From Thermoanaerobaculaceae bacterium (GTDB taxonomy: Bacteria > Acidobacteriota > Thermoanaerobaculia > Thermoanaerobaculales > Thermoanaerobaculaceae), in assembly GCA_022865555.1 (NCBI GenBank), contig JALHTD010000312.1, positions 1-18,922 on the forward strand: 18,922 bases of DNA. The letters run 5' to 3'. Made by a program: the position numbers and the translations under genes. Position 1 is the stretch's first letter. Every line of letters begins with the position of its first letter. Shown here piece after piece: positions 1 to 6,694 of the stretch. The notes beneath the pieces are model-generated. The model had not been told where the DNA came from and searched no databases. It saw only the letters and a list, made by a program, of their open reading frames with translations.

Positions 1-63
1 CCGCCCCCGGGCTACTTGAAGACCGACACCGCCACGACGCTCTCGCTGGTGGCATCGTTCTGA
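1..63 (+). CDS. 3' end of an upstream gene (partial, possible outer-membrane protein)
   Basis: Frame 1 is open from the window edge to a TGA at 61-63 and encodes about 20 residues ending in TLSLVASF. The tail alternates polar and hydrophobic residues and finishes with phenylalanine, which resembles the C-terminal beta-signal of outer-membrane barrels. Twenty residues are too few to name a family. The stop lies 21 nt before the next start, which fits co-transcription with the following gene. The alternative is that this is untranslated leader and the open frame is chance. Confidence 0.3.
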   Translation, partial: PPPGYLKTDTATTLSLVASF

Positions 64-84
64 GGATTCTGGGGAGCGTCTGCG

Positions 85-663
85 ATGAAGGTGCCGCGTG
101 CTCTCGCCGTGATCGTCCTCTCCTGGCTCGCTGCCGCGACGCTCTCGGCGGCAGGCGGTGGGTGGCTCGACGCTCCGCCCGCCGGTTGGAACAAGCCCGG
201 AGCGGCACTGCCGCAGGCGCCGTCCGTAGAGGGCAACCCTGATCCGCGCTGCCGGGACCAGGCCCGCCCGGCGGCGAGCGCGGGGGACCGCGCCGTCGCG
301 GCCGCCGGGTGGACCCTGGTGGGTCCGCTGCAGATCTTCGGCGACACCGCGGTGGTCACGGGGGCGTCGGCCTTCGACGGCATGTGCCGGTGGTGGGGCT
401 ACCAGGTTTTCGTGTTCGTGGACGGGCGTTTCGCCGGCACGCTGTCGCCCGGGCCGATGAACTCGCGGACCGATGGGGCCGCGGTCCAGGTTCACGTCTA
501 CCAGGCCTCGATCATCACAGCCGAGTTCGCCCGTTACACGGAGAAGGATCCGCTCTGCTGCCCCTCGGGGAAGAGCCTCGTGAGCTACCGGGTGGAGCAA
601 GGATCCGGGGGGCCGGTGATCGTGCCTCTCGAGGTGAGCACCACGCCTTCGAAGGCGCCGTGA
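85..663 (+). CDS. secreted protein resembling the LppP/LprE family
   Basis: Encodes 192 residues. The ATG at 85 follows a GGGGAG ribosome-binding site at 71-76 with an 8-nt spacer. Residues 1-23 form a signal peptide: positive MKVPR, a hydrophobic core, and a likely cut near LSAA. No lipobox cysteine is visible, so the mature protein is probably periplasmic or exported. The body has a strand-rich core with FVFVDGRFAG and then DPLCCPSGK (Cys158-Cys159) followed by a VSYRVE strand. This pattern resembles the LppP/LprE-type small domain, recalled from memory and not searched. Two further cysteines precede the core, so disulfides are possible; the next locus encodes disulfide machinery. Function is unknown. 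The gene is convergent with the thioredoxin gene, separated by only 21 nt with no clear terminator. Confidence 0.75.
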   Translation: MKVPRALAVIVLSWLAAATLSAAGGGWLDAPPAGWNKPGAALPQAPSVEGNPDPRCRDQARPAASAGDRAVAAAGWTLVGPLQIFGDTAVVTGASAFDGMCRWWGYQVFVFVDGRFAGTLSPGPMNSRTDGAAVQVHVYQASIITAEFARYTEKDPLCCPSGKSLVSYRVEQGSGGPVIVPLEVSTTPSKAP

Positions 664-684
664 GGCAGCCGGCCGCGCCGCCCC

Positions 685-1305
685 TCAGTGCGTGAAGAGC
701 GTCTTGACAATCGGGTAGTCACCCTCGCGCAGCGAGCCCGCGCGGATGCAGCGGACCTTGCCGCCCGGGGCGGCGATGACCTGCAGCGGTATCGAGCCCG
801 TGGGCGCGCCGGGGAACCCCGCAAGCCACCGGTCGAGGTCGGAAGACGCTGCGAGGCGCACCGAGTTGCCGGGCGCCACGGTCGGGTTCTCCTGCAGGAA
901 GCGGGTGAGGTCCTGTTCCCTGGCATCCACCGAGAGGAACCAGAGGTCGGCGCCGATCCCGTCCTTGCCGAGTTGCTCGTGCCAGCGCAGGACCAGCGGC
1001 ATCTCGCGCCGACACGGCCCGCACCACGTCGCCCAGAGGTTGACCCACACCCAGCGGTCGGTCTGCACCACGGGGAGCCGCTCGCCGGTTCGGGCAGGGA
1101 CAACCTTCGGGAGGGCGAGGGTGGGGGCGTCGGCTCCGGCGTAGAAGACGTCGCACCAGCGCTCGGGAGCGGGGGTCTGCCCGCTCGCCTTGACCCCCTC
1201 GACGCGCGAGATCCGGGGCTGCTCGCCCCCTCCGCAGCCGGCCGCCAGCGCCGCAACCGCCGCCAGCGCGAGAACGGTCGCGCTCAGAGGCGGCAGTCGA
1301 TCCAT
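685..1305 (-). CDS. TlpA/ResA-like thioredoxin-fold lipoprotein
   Basis: Encodes 206 residues and is probably a periplasmic thiol-disulfide oxidoreductase. Residues 1-23 form a signal peptide ending AAG-Cys24, a plausible lipobox, so the protein is likely lipid-anchored. The thioredoxin fold carries the active site WCGPC at 94-98 in the typical TlpA context NLWATWCGPCRREMP, and a cis-proline candidate at Pro173 (SIPLQ). TlpA/ResA proteins usually reduce disulfides in apocytochromes or cuproproteins. No cytochrome maturation gene is in view, so the substrate is unknown. The chosen ATG overlaps the end of the OmpA-like gene by 22 nt. The open frame continues upstream, but only this start gives a signal peptide. 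It is the last gene of a three-gene minus-strand set with the OmpA-like and VKOR-DsbA genes, so a role balancing thiol oxidation is inferred. Confidence 0.88.
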   Translation of the reverse strand: MDRLPPLSATVLALAAVAALAAGCGGGEQPRISRVEGVKASGQTPAPERWCDVFYAGADAPTLALPKVVPARTGERLPVVQTDRWVWVNLWATWCGPCRREMPLVLRWHEQLGKDGIGADLWFLSVDAREQDLTRFLQENPTVAPGNSVRLAASSDLDRWLAGFPGAPTGSIPLQVIAAPGGKVRCIRAGSLREGDYPIVKTLFTH

Positions 1306-1982
1306 GCGATGAACGCGGAGCGGTTGAGATAGGCGGTGTTGCACGGTTGGTCCGGCCGCGAGCGTTTCCATTGGCAGAAGTCCCGGTCGAGCTGGGCGAA
1401 CTCGGCGCCCAGCCAGAGCAGCCCGACCTCCTGCTCGAGGTCGGGGTCGGCGAACTTGGATTTGATGTGGTCGAGCACCGTGTCCGCGCGCTTGCGGGAG
1501 AGCTCCCGGTTGTAGCCGAGAGGGCCCTCGGGAGAGGCGCGCGAGACGACCAGGAAGTACGAGGCACCGCGCTGGTCGGCGAACGCCTTGTCGAGGAGCG
1601 CGATGGCGTCGGGGTCGAGGTCGGCGCTGTCCTGGTCGAACTGGATGATGGCCACGCGGTCGGCGAGCGGGACGAACAGCGCGTTGAAGTCGTCGCCCGA
1701 CATCGCGGCCACGCTGCGCGCCTGCAGCGGCTGACAGCCACGCTGGGAGCCGCCCTTGAGGAGGCCGCAAGAGGTCAAGACTCGGCGGAGGATCTGTTTG
1801 AGAGTGCCGGTGCAGTACCCCTCGTCCGCCGCGCTCGCGACGGCCGCGCTAGGGCCCTTGCCCTTTTCGGCCTGCAGCTCGGCGAGCCTGGTCGCGGCGG
1901 AGCGCACCCACACGCCTACGAGCGCCGACAACACCGCCAGCGCGACGACGAAGAGGATGAAGTGAACCCGTGTCGGTCTCAT
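1284..1982 (-). CDS. membrane-anchored OmpA-like protein, cysteine-rich
   Basis: Encodes 232 residues. A single N-terminal hydrophobic helix (about residues 8-26) suggests an inner-membrane anchor. Residues from about 108 on resemble the OmpA/MotB peptidoglycan-associated fold: IIQFDQDSADLDPDA at 112-126, then SRASPEG and YNRELSRKRAD at 157-167, close to the family pattern ASPEG...YNxxLSxxRA. The protein has six cysteines (57, 72, 83 and three in the last 35 residues), unusual for an OmpA domain and suggestive of disulfides. The ATG at 1982 follows GGTGAG and lies 4 nt after the VKOR-DsbA stop. An alternative in-frame start at 2000 would overlap that gene and lacks a good ribosome-binding site. 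Peptidoglycan binding is inferred from the fold, and some canonical binding residues are not obvious. Confidence 0.75.
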   Translation of the reverse strand: MRPTRVHFILFVVALAVLSALVGVWVRSAATRLAELQAEKGKGPSAAVASAADEGYCTGTLKQILRRVLTSCGLLKGGSQRGCQPLQARSVAAMSGDDFNALFVPLADRVAIIQFDQDSADLDPDAIALLDKAFADQRGASYFLVVSRASPEGPLGYNRELSRKRADTVLDHIKSKFADPDLEQEVGLLWLGAEFAQLDRDFCQWKRSRPDQPCNTAYLNRSAFIAWIDCRL

Positions 1983-1986
1983 GGTC

Positions 1987-3207
1987 TCACCTCGCCGCAC
2001 GGCCTGGCCCGCCCGGCTGCTGCGCGGCGAGCATCCGGGAGAGCACGTACTCGAGCCCGAGGTCGGTGTCCTCGTCGCACACCTTCTGCCCGCGCACGAA
2101 AAGCTGGGGCGTCACGACGGGCAACGAGTTGGCCACCGCCCACCGTAGCGACCGGTTGAGCCTCGACTTGACCGAGGGCCTGCCCAGACAGTCGGCCAGC
2201 TGCGGGAACTGCTGCCTGATCCGCGCGTACAGGCGGTCGGGATCCTTCCCCAGCTCCCGCAGCTCGGCCTGGTGGCCGAACGCCCACTCCAGGACCCGGT
2301 CGGCCTGCACGCCTCCGCACAGCACCGCCTCGGATACGGCGCACGCCCCGGGGTGGAGCGATTCGCTCACCATCCAGTTGCACTCTTTGTCGAGCGGGAA
2401 GAGCACCAGCTCGCGCGACAGCCGCCCGCCGAGTCCGCTCGCCGAAAGCCGCTCGGAGAACCCCTTGCAGGCGGGGCACAGCGGATCCAATACCTCGATC
2501 GCCGGGACGCCGCCGGGAGGGCCCGTCAGCTTCACCCGCACGCCGTACCGGTCCTCGGGGTGCAGCAGCTCCCCGCACCGCACCACGGTGTCCGCATAGG
2601 CGGGCTTGAGGGCGACGTAGAGCAGCGCCGGCACGAACACGAACGCAACACCTTCGAGGAAGTAAGCGGCGTACTTGCCCCAGGGAACCGGTCGCGGGCC
2701 GGTGCCTCGCGCGGCCTGCCTGTAGGCCACGATCGCCGCGACGAACGCCCCGATGGCGGCGACGTACGTCCCGACGCACAGCTTGCACACCGCGCCGACG
2801 CGCAGGATGGAGACCAGGAAATAGACCACTGAGACGACCACAGGAAGGAGCGTGGCTGCCACCGTGAAACGGGTCTCGTTAACGTCGCCGGCGAGGCGGC
2901 GAAGAAATAGGTCGGCGGCCCGGAACAACAGGTAGACGAACACCGCGAGGGCCGGCAGCGCTATCGGGATGCCGCCCCAGGTCCAAGTGCGGAGAACGGC
3001 GGAGTAGGGGCTCATCAGCACCGCGTGGCACCCGGAAGAGCCGGTCGTGTCCGGCGCTCCGATCCCGGGCACGAACGAGCAGGTGATCGCGTGCACCTGC
3101 CGGTCCAGGAACGCCGCGTAGTCGTAGGTCGAGACCGCGGAGAAGATGACCCCGGCCAGGGCGAACGCGGCCAGGGCCACGGTTGCTGCACCTCGAGTCG
3201 GGCCCAC
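1987..3207 (-). CDS. VKOR-DsbA fusion: disulfide-forming membrane oxidoreductase
   Basis: Encodes 406 residues. The first half is a VKOR-like four- to five-helix membrane domain with loop cysteines Cys43 and Cys60 and the quinone-proximal pair CKLC at 141-144. After a last TM segment (about 180-200) comes an extracytoplasmic thioredoxin-like domain with CPAC at 244-247 and a later TPQLFVRG segment consistent with the cis-proline loop of DsbA/DsbG-like folds. Known VKOR fusions oxidise protein thiols and pass electrons to quinone, replacing DsbB plus DsbA. The GTG start at 3207 is chosen because GGAGGG sits 7 nt upstream and a strong promoter lies at 3264-3291. Longer in-frame starts at 3273 and 3309 would fall upstream of the predicted transcription start. 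It is the first gene of the redox cassette. Confidence 0.88.
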   Translation of the reverse strand: MGPTRGAATVALAAFALAGVIFSAVSTYDYAAFLDRQVHAITCSFVPGIGAPDTTGSSGCHAVLMSPYSAVLRTWTWGGIPIALPALAVFVYLLFRAADLFLRRLAGDVNETRFTVAATLLPVVVSVVYFLVSILRVGAVCKLCVGTYVAAIGAFVAAIVAYRQAARGTGPRPVPWGKYAAYFLEGVAFVFVPALLYVALKPAYADTVVRCGELLHPEDRYGVRVKLTGPPGGVPAIEVLDPLCPACKGFSERLSASGLGGRLSRELVLFPLDKECNWMVSESLHPGACAVSEAVLCGGVQADRVLEWAFGHQAELRELGKDPDRLYARIRQQFPQLADCLGRPSVKSRLNRSLRWAVANSLPVVTPQLFVRGQKVCDEDTDLGLEYVLSRMLAAQQPGGPGRAAR

Positions 3208-3263
3208 GTCGCCACCCTCCAGTCTCGGCAGCGCGAAGGATGTGTGGATTCTGCCTCGCGGCG

Positions 3264-3291
3264 ATACTAGCATCCGCCGCAGCGCGGTCAA
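3264..3291 (-). promoter_or_regulatory. sigma70-like promoter for the VKOR-DsbA operon
   Basis: On the minus strand TTGACC (3286-3291) is separated by 16 bp from TAGTAT (3264-3269), which is preceded by TGC as an extended -10. The predicted start near 3257 leaves about a 50-nt leader before the GTG at 3207 and supports that start codon. Confidence 0.6.
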
Positions 3292-3352
3292 GCTGGTCGT
3301 CGCAAACATTTGCCGCGGTGAGTCGTCGAGGCAACGTTGGGCGCGCCCCGCG

Positions 3353-3361
3353 TGCTAGAAT
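3353..3361 (+). promoter_or_regulatory. extended -10 promoter for the lysS operon
   Basis: TGC-TAGAAT is a clean extended -10 element. No good -35 lies 16-18 bp upstream; a TTGGGC at 3337-3342 is only 13 bp away. Transcription would start near 3368, giving a leader of about 35 nt. The same hexamer TAGAAT recurs with a full -35 at 15107-15112. A small inverted repeat, TGCGC/GCGCA (3361-3377), surrounds the predicted start. Confidence 0.5.
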
Positions 3362-3402
3362 GCGCCGTTTTAGCGCACGACCGGCAGACACGCGGAGGTG
3401 CT

Positions 3403-4866
3403 GTGGAACCCTTGGAGACGTTGCGAGCTCACCGTCGCGGAAAGCTCGACGAGCTCCGGCGCCGGGGCCTCGACCCGTACCCGCCGCGCTTCCCAGTCGA
3501 TGGCAGGGTCAGCGAGATCGAAGCGCGCCTCGCCGCGCTCGATGCGGCGGCGCTCGAGGCCAACCCCCCGCGGGTGCGCGTCGGCGGCCGCGTCACCGCG
3601 GTCCGCAGCCACGGCAAGGCGACGTTCGTGGACCTCTCGGACGGCGACGGACGCATCCAGGTCTACCTCAAGCGCGACACCGTGGGCGACGAAACTTTCT
3701 CGCTGCTCGAGACCCTCGACCTCGGGGACTTCTGGGGTGCCGAAGGGGTGGTCTTCCGCACCCGCACCGGCGAGCTGACCGTGCGCGCCGAGCGGGTGAC
3801 GGTGCTCGCGAAAGGGCTTCAGCCGTGGCCGGAGAAGTGGCACGGGCTGGCCGATCACGAGTTGCGCGCGCGCCAGCGCTATCTCGACCTCGCCACCAAC
3901 CCGGACTCGCGGAAGGTTTTTCTGGCCCGTGTCGCGATCGTTCGCGAGATCCGAGCGTTCCTGGATGCCCGCGGCTTCATCGAGGTGGAGACGCCGATGA
4001 TGCAGCCGATCCCGGGCGGGGCCGTCGCGCGGCCGTTCGTGACCCACCACAACGCGCTGGACATGGACCTCTTCCTGCGCATCGCTCCCGAGCTCTACCT
4101 CAAGCGTCTGGTGGTCGGGGGTTTCGAGCGGGTTTACGAGATCAACCGGAACTTCCGGAACGAGGGAATCTCGACGCGGCACAACCCCGAGTTCACGATG
4201 CTGGAGTTCTACTGGGCGTACTCCAGCTACGAGGACCTGATGGAGCTCACCGAGGAGATGGTGAGTGCGATCGCCGAGAAGGTCGTCGGTGGCAGCACGA
4301 TTCCCTGGGGCGAAGCCACGCTCAGCCTGAAGCGCCCATGGCGCCGCCTCTCGATGCGCGACGCGGTGCTGGCACACTCGGACCTCCGTCCCGAAGATCT
4401 CCATGAGCGGGCGAAGCTGGAGGCCGCGGCACGGCGCTTCGACATCGCCGACGTGGCACGCCTCTCCTCGGGCAAGCTTCTGGCTGAGCTGTTCGAGGCA
4501 ACTGCGGAGCGTCACCTCGAAGATCCCACGTTCATCGTCGACTTCCCCGCGGATATCTCGCCCCTCGCTAAGCGCAAGCCGGCCGAGCCCGACCTCACCG
4601 AGCGCTTCGAGCTGTACCTGGGCGGGATCGAGCTCGCCAACGCCTTCACGGAATTGAACGACCCCGACGACCAGCGCCGCCGCTTCGAGGAGCAGGCCCG
4701 CCACGGCGGTGGCGTCGTGGACGAGGACTACCTGCTGGCGCTCGAGCACGGGATGCCTCCGACCGCCGGCGAGGGGATCGGCCTCGACCGCCTGGTCATG
4801 CTGCTGACCGACTCGCACTCCATCCGCGACGTGATCCTCTTCCCGCTGCTGCGCCCTAGGGAGTGA
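3403..4866 (+). CDS. lysS: lysyl-tRNA synthetase, class II
   Basis: Encodes 487 residues, normal length for bacterial class II LysRS, which attaches lysine to tRNA-Lys in the cytoplasm. An N-terminal OB-fold anticodon-binding domain spans about residues 55-145 (VRVGGRVTAVRSHGKATFVDL). The catalytic core shows motif 1 (IREIRAFLDARGFIEVETPM), motif 2 (RNFRNEG at 249-255) and motif 3 (GIGLDRL at 458-464, then RDVILFP). The start is GTG at 3403, preceded by GGAGG at 3394-3398 with a short 4-nt spacer. A TTG nine bases further on is an alternative. It is the first gene of the operon with lolC/E, lolD, clpC and bamA, a neighbourhood (lysS-lolC-lolD-bamA) familiar in deltaproteobacteria and relatives. 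No truncation is seen. Confidence 0.97.
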   Translation: MEPLETLRAHRRGKLDELRRRGLDPYPPRFPVDGRVSEIEARLAALDAAALEANPPRVRVGGRVTAVRSHGKATFVDLSDGDGRIQVYLKRDTVGDETFSLLETLDLGDFWGAEGVVFRTRTGELTVRAERVTVLAKGLQPWPEKWHGLADHELRARQRYLDLATNPDSRKVFLARVAIVREIRAFLDARGFIEVETPMMQPIPGGAVARPFVTHHNALDMDLFLRIAPELYLKRLVVGGFERVYEINRNFRNEGISTRHNPEFTMLEFYWAYSSYEDLMELTEEMVSAIAEKVVGGSTIPWGEATLSLKRPWRRLSMRDAVLAHSDLRPEDLHERAKLEAAARRFDIADVARLSSGKLLAELFEATAERHLEDPTFIVDFPADISPLAKRKPAEPDLTERFELYLGGIELANAFTELNDPDDQRRRFEEQARHGGGVVDEDYLLALEHGMPPTAGEGIGLDRLVMLLTDSHSIRDVILFPLLRPRE

Positions 4867-4869
4867 GCC

Positions 4870-6012
4870 GTGGCGTCGGTGCTGACGCAGATCGCCGGTC
4901 GCTACCTTCTGGGTCTGCGCCGGCGCACCCACGTTGCCGCGGTCAGCGCGATCAGCTTCGGGGCGATGGCCCTGGGGGCGGCGGCCCTGGTGCTGACGCT
5001 GGCCCTGCTCGAGGGCTTTCAGTCCACGATACGTGCGCAGCTTGCGGAGAGCGGCATCCACGCCGAGCTGCGCCCGCGCGCGGGGCGCACCCTGCCCCCC
5101 GGCGACTGGCTCGTCTCGCTGCGTGCCCGCCACCCCGAGCTTCAGGTCCGGTCCGTGAGCGGCGGGGCGGTGTGGTGCCTGGGGCTCGACGGGGCGATCC
5201 CGGCGGAGCTGGAGGCGGTGGACACACTGTCCCGTGTGGAGGTCAACCGGGTGCTCGCGGCTCGGCTCGGCATCGGCGCCGGTTCGGAGCTCGTGGTCGC
5301 GAGCCCGAAGCTGGTCCTCACGCCGCTGGGCCCAATGCCGACCCGGCGCAAGGTGGTGGTGGATGCGGTCAGCCCGGTGCAGCCCGGTGACGAGCGGGCG
5401 GTCATTCGTGTCCCCGCCCAGGTCGGCGCCACGCTGATCCCCCTCGGTGGCCCGCGCTCGGTGGCGCTGCGGGCCCAGGACCCTGCTCAAGCGTGGAGTG
5501 TGGCATCGGTTGTGCAGGGTGAAGTGCCGGATGGAGTGGAGGTGGTTTCGTTTCGGGAGCTGAACCGTCCGCTGCTGGCCGCCCTGACGCTCGAGCGCGT
5601 GATGATCGGCTTCGGCGTTGCGCTCGTGATGGCTGTCGCCGCCCTCAACCTGCTGTGCAATCTGACACTGCTGGCGGCGGAAAAGCGTGCCGATGTGGCA
5701 CTGCTGACGGCCCTCGGGCTTCCCCCCGCGAGGGTGCGCCGGCTCTTCCTGATGCTGGGCCTCGGGGTCGGGGCGCTGGGCGGTGTGCTCGGCACGGTGG
5801 CCGGGGGGCTCGCCGCGGAGATCCTCGACCGCACCCATGCGCTCCCGCTGCCGCGCGGGGTCTTCATCGTCTCTCACGTCCCGTTCCGGGTGACAGCCGG
5901 TGCGGTCCTCGTCGTGTTGGCCGTCTCCCTCGTCGCCGCGTTGCTGGCCTCCCTCGCCCCGGCCCGCGCCGCCGCCAAGCGCGACCCCCTGGAAGGGCTG
6001 CGGTATGAGTGA
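4870..6012 (+). CDS. lolC: LolC/LolE-family lipoprotein-releasing permease
   Basis: Encodes 380 residues. Membrane subunit of the Lol ABC exporter, which releases outer-membrane lipoproteins from the inner membrane. An N-terminal helix (about residues 25-48) carries the family-like segment SAISFGAMALGAAALVL and then LLEGFQ. A periplasmic domain follows (about 50-235), then three C-terminal FtsX-type TM helices and the closing PARAAAKRDPLEGLRYE, typical of LolC/LolE coupling ends. It is somewhat shorter than the usual 400-415 residues, mostly in the periplasmic part. Only one permease gene is present, so it may act as a homodimer (LolF-like), since LolC and LolE cannot be separated here. GTG at 4870 is 3 nt after lysS, with AGGGAG 6 nt upstream. 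Its end overlaps lolD by 8 nt. Confidence 0.9.
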   Translation: MASVLTQIAGRYLLGLRRRTHVAAVSAISFGAMALGAAALVLTLALLEGFQSTIRAQLAESGIHAELRPRAGRTLPPGDWLVSLRARHPELQVRSVSGGAVWCLGLDGAIPAELEAVDTLSRVEVNRVLAARLGIGAGSELVVASPKLVLTPLGPMPTRRKVVVDAVSPVQPGDERAVIRVPAQVGATLIPLGGPRSVALRAQDPAQAWSVASVVQGEVPDGVEVVSFRELNRPLLAALTLERVMIGFGVALVMAVAALNLLCNLTLLAAEKRADVALLTALGLPPARVRRLFLMLGLGVGALGGVLGTVAGGLAAEILDRTHALPLPRGVFIVSHVPFRVTAGAVLVVLAVSLVAALLASLAPARAAAKRDPLEGLRYE

Positions 6013-6694
6013 GATGGTTCACGCTGCGGGGTTGCGCAAGGGCTACGGCTCGGGGGATCGGCGCGTGGAGGTGCTCCGCGGCCTCGACCTCGCGGTGGCG
6101 AAGGGAGAGATGCTCGCCGTCGTCGGGCCCTCGGGTGTCGGCAAGAGCACGCTGCTCCACCTGATCGGGTTGCTCGACCGGCCCGACGCCGGGCAGCTCG
6201 TGCTGTTCGGCAGCGACGTGTCCGCGCTCTCGGTTGATGAGCGCGCCCGCTGGCGCAACCGCCGCATAGGTTTCATCTTCCAGTTCCACGCGCTGCTGGC
6301 GGAGTTCTCGCTGGAGGAAAACGTTGCCATGCCGCTCCTGATCGCCGGCCGCCCGCGCCGCGCCGCGCTCGACGCGGCGCGCGAGTTGGTTGCCACGGTA
6401 GGCCTCGATCACAGGCGCGATCACTTTCCGGACGAGCTCTCCGGGGGTGAGCAGCAGCGGGGTGCAGTCGCACGCGCGCTGGTGGCAGAGCCGGAGCTCC
6501 TACTCGCCGACGAGCCCACGGGAAACCTGGACGCGGCGAACGCCGAGGGGCTGTTCAGCCTGTTGGAGCAGCTGCATTTGAGTCGTTCCCTCACGAGTGT
6601 TATCGTGACGCACAACGAGGCCCTGGCCGGCCGGTGCGGTCGAACGCTCCGGCTGACCGGGGCCGCTGTCGAGGAGGCATGCTCGAGAATCTGA
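6005..6694 (+). CDS. lolD: LolD-family ABC transporter ATPase
   Basis: Encodes 229 residues. ATP-binding subunit that powers lipoprotein release together with the preceding permease. Walker A is GPSGVGKST at 41-49, the Q-loop segment is IFQFHALLAEFSLEENV (close to the LolD signature FQFHxLLPEFTALENV), the ABC signature is LSGGEQQ starting at 145, Walker B is LLLADEP with Asp169-Glu170, and the H-loop is VTHN. The ATG at 6005 is chosen over an in-frame ATG at 6014 because GGAAGG lies 8 nt upstream and the frame overlaps the permease by 8 nt, indicating translational coupling. The 3' end overlaps clpC by 16 nt. Confidence 0.94.
   Translation: MSEMVHAAGLRKGYGSGDRRVEVLRGLDLAVAKGEMLAVVGPSGVGKSTLLHLIGLLDRPDAGQLVLFGSDVSALSVDERARWRNRRIGFIFQFHALLAEFSLEENVAMPLLIAGRPRRAALDAARELVATVGLDHRRDHFPDELSGGEQQRGAVARALVAEPELLLADEPTGNLDAANAEGLFSLLEQLHLSRSLTSVIVTHNEALAGRCGRTLRLTGAAVEEACSRI

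Noticed and set aside
12..383. Minus-strand open frame over the first secreted-protein gene
   Set aside because: Low-complexity Ala/Pro/Ser product without a ribosome-binding site; the plus-strand gene has a signal peptide and a good site.
3370..5877. Very long open frame (835 residues) on the minus strand opposite lysS and lolC/E
   Set aside because: It is a GC-rich shadow frame. The plus-strand products carry clear family motifs, and the antisense translation is low-complexity with no recognisable domain.
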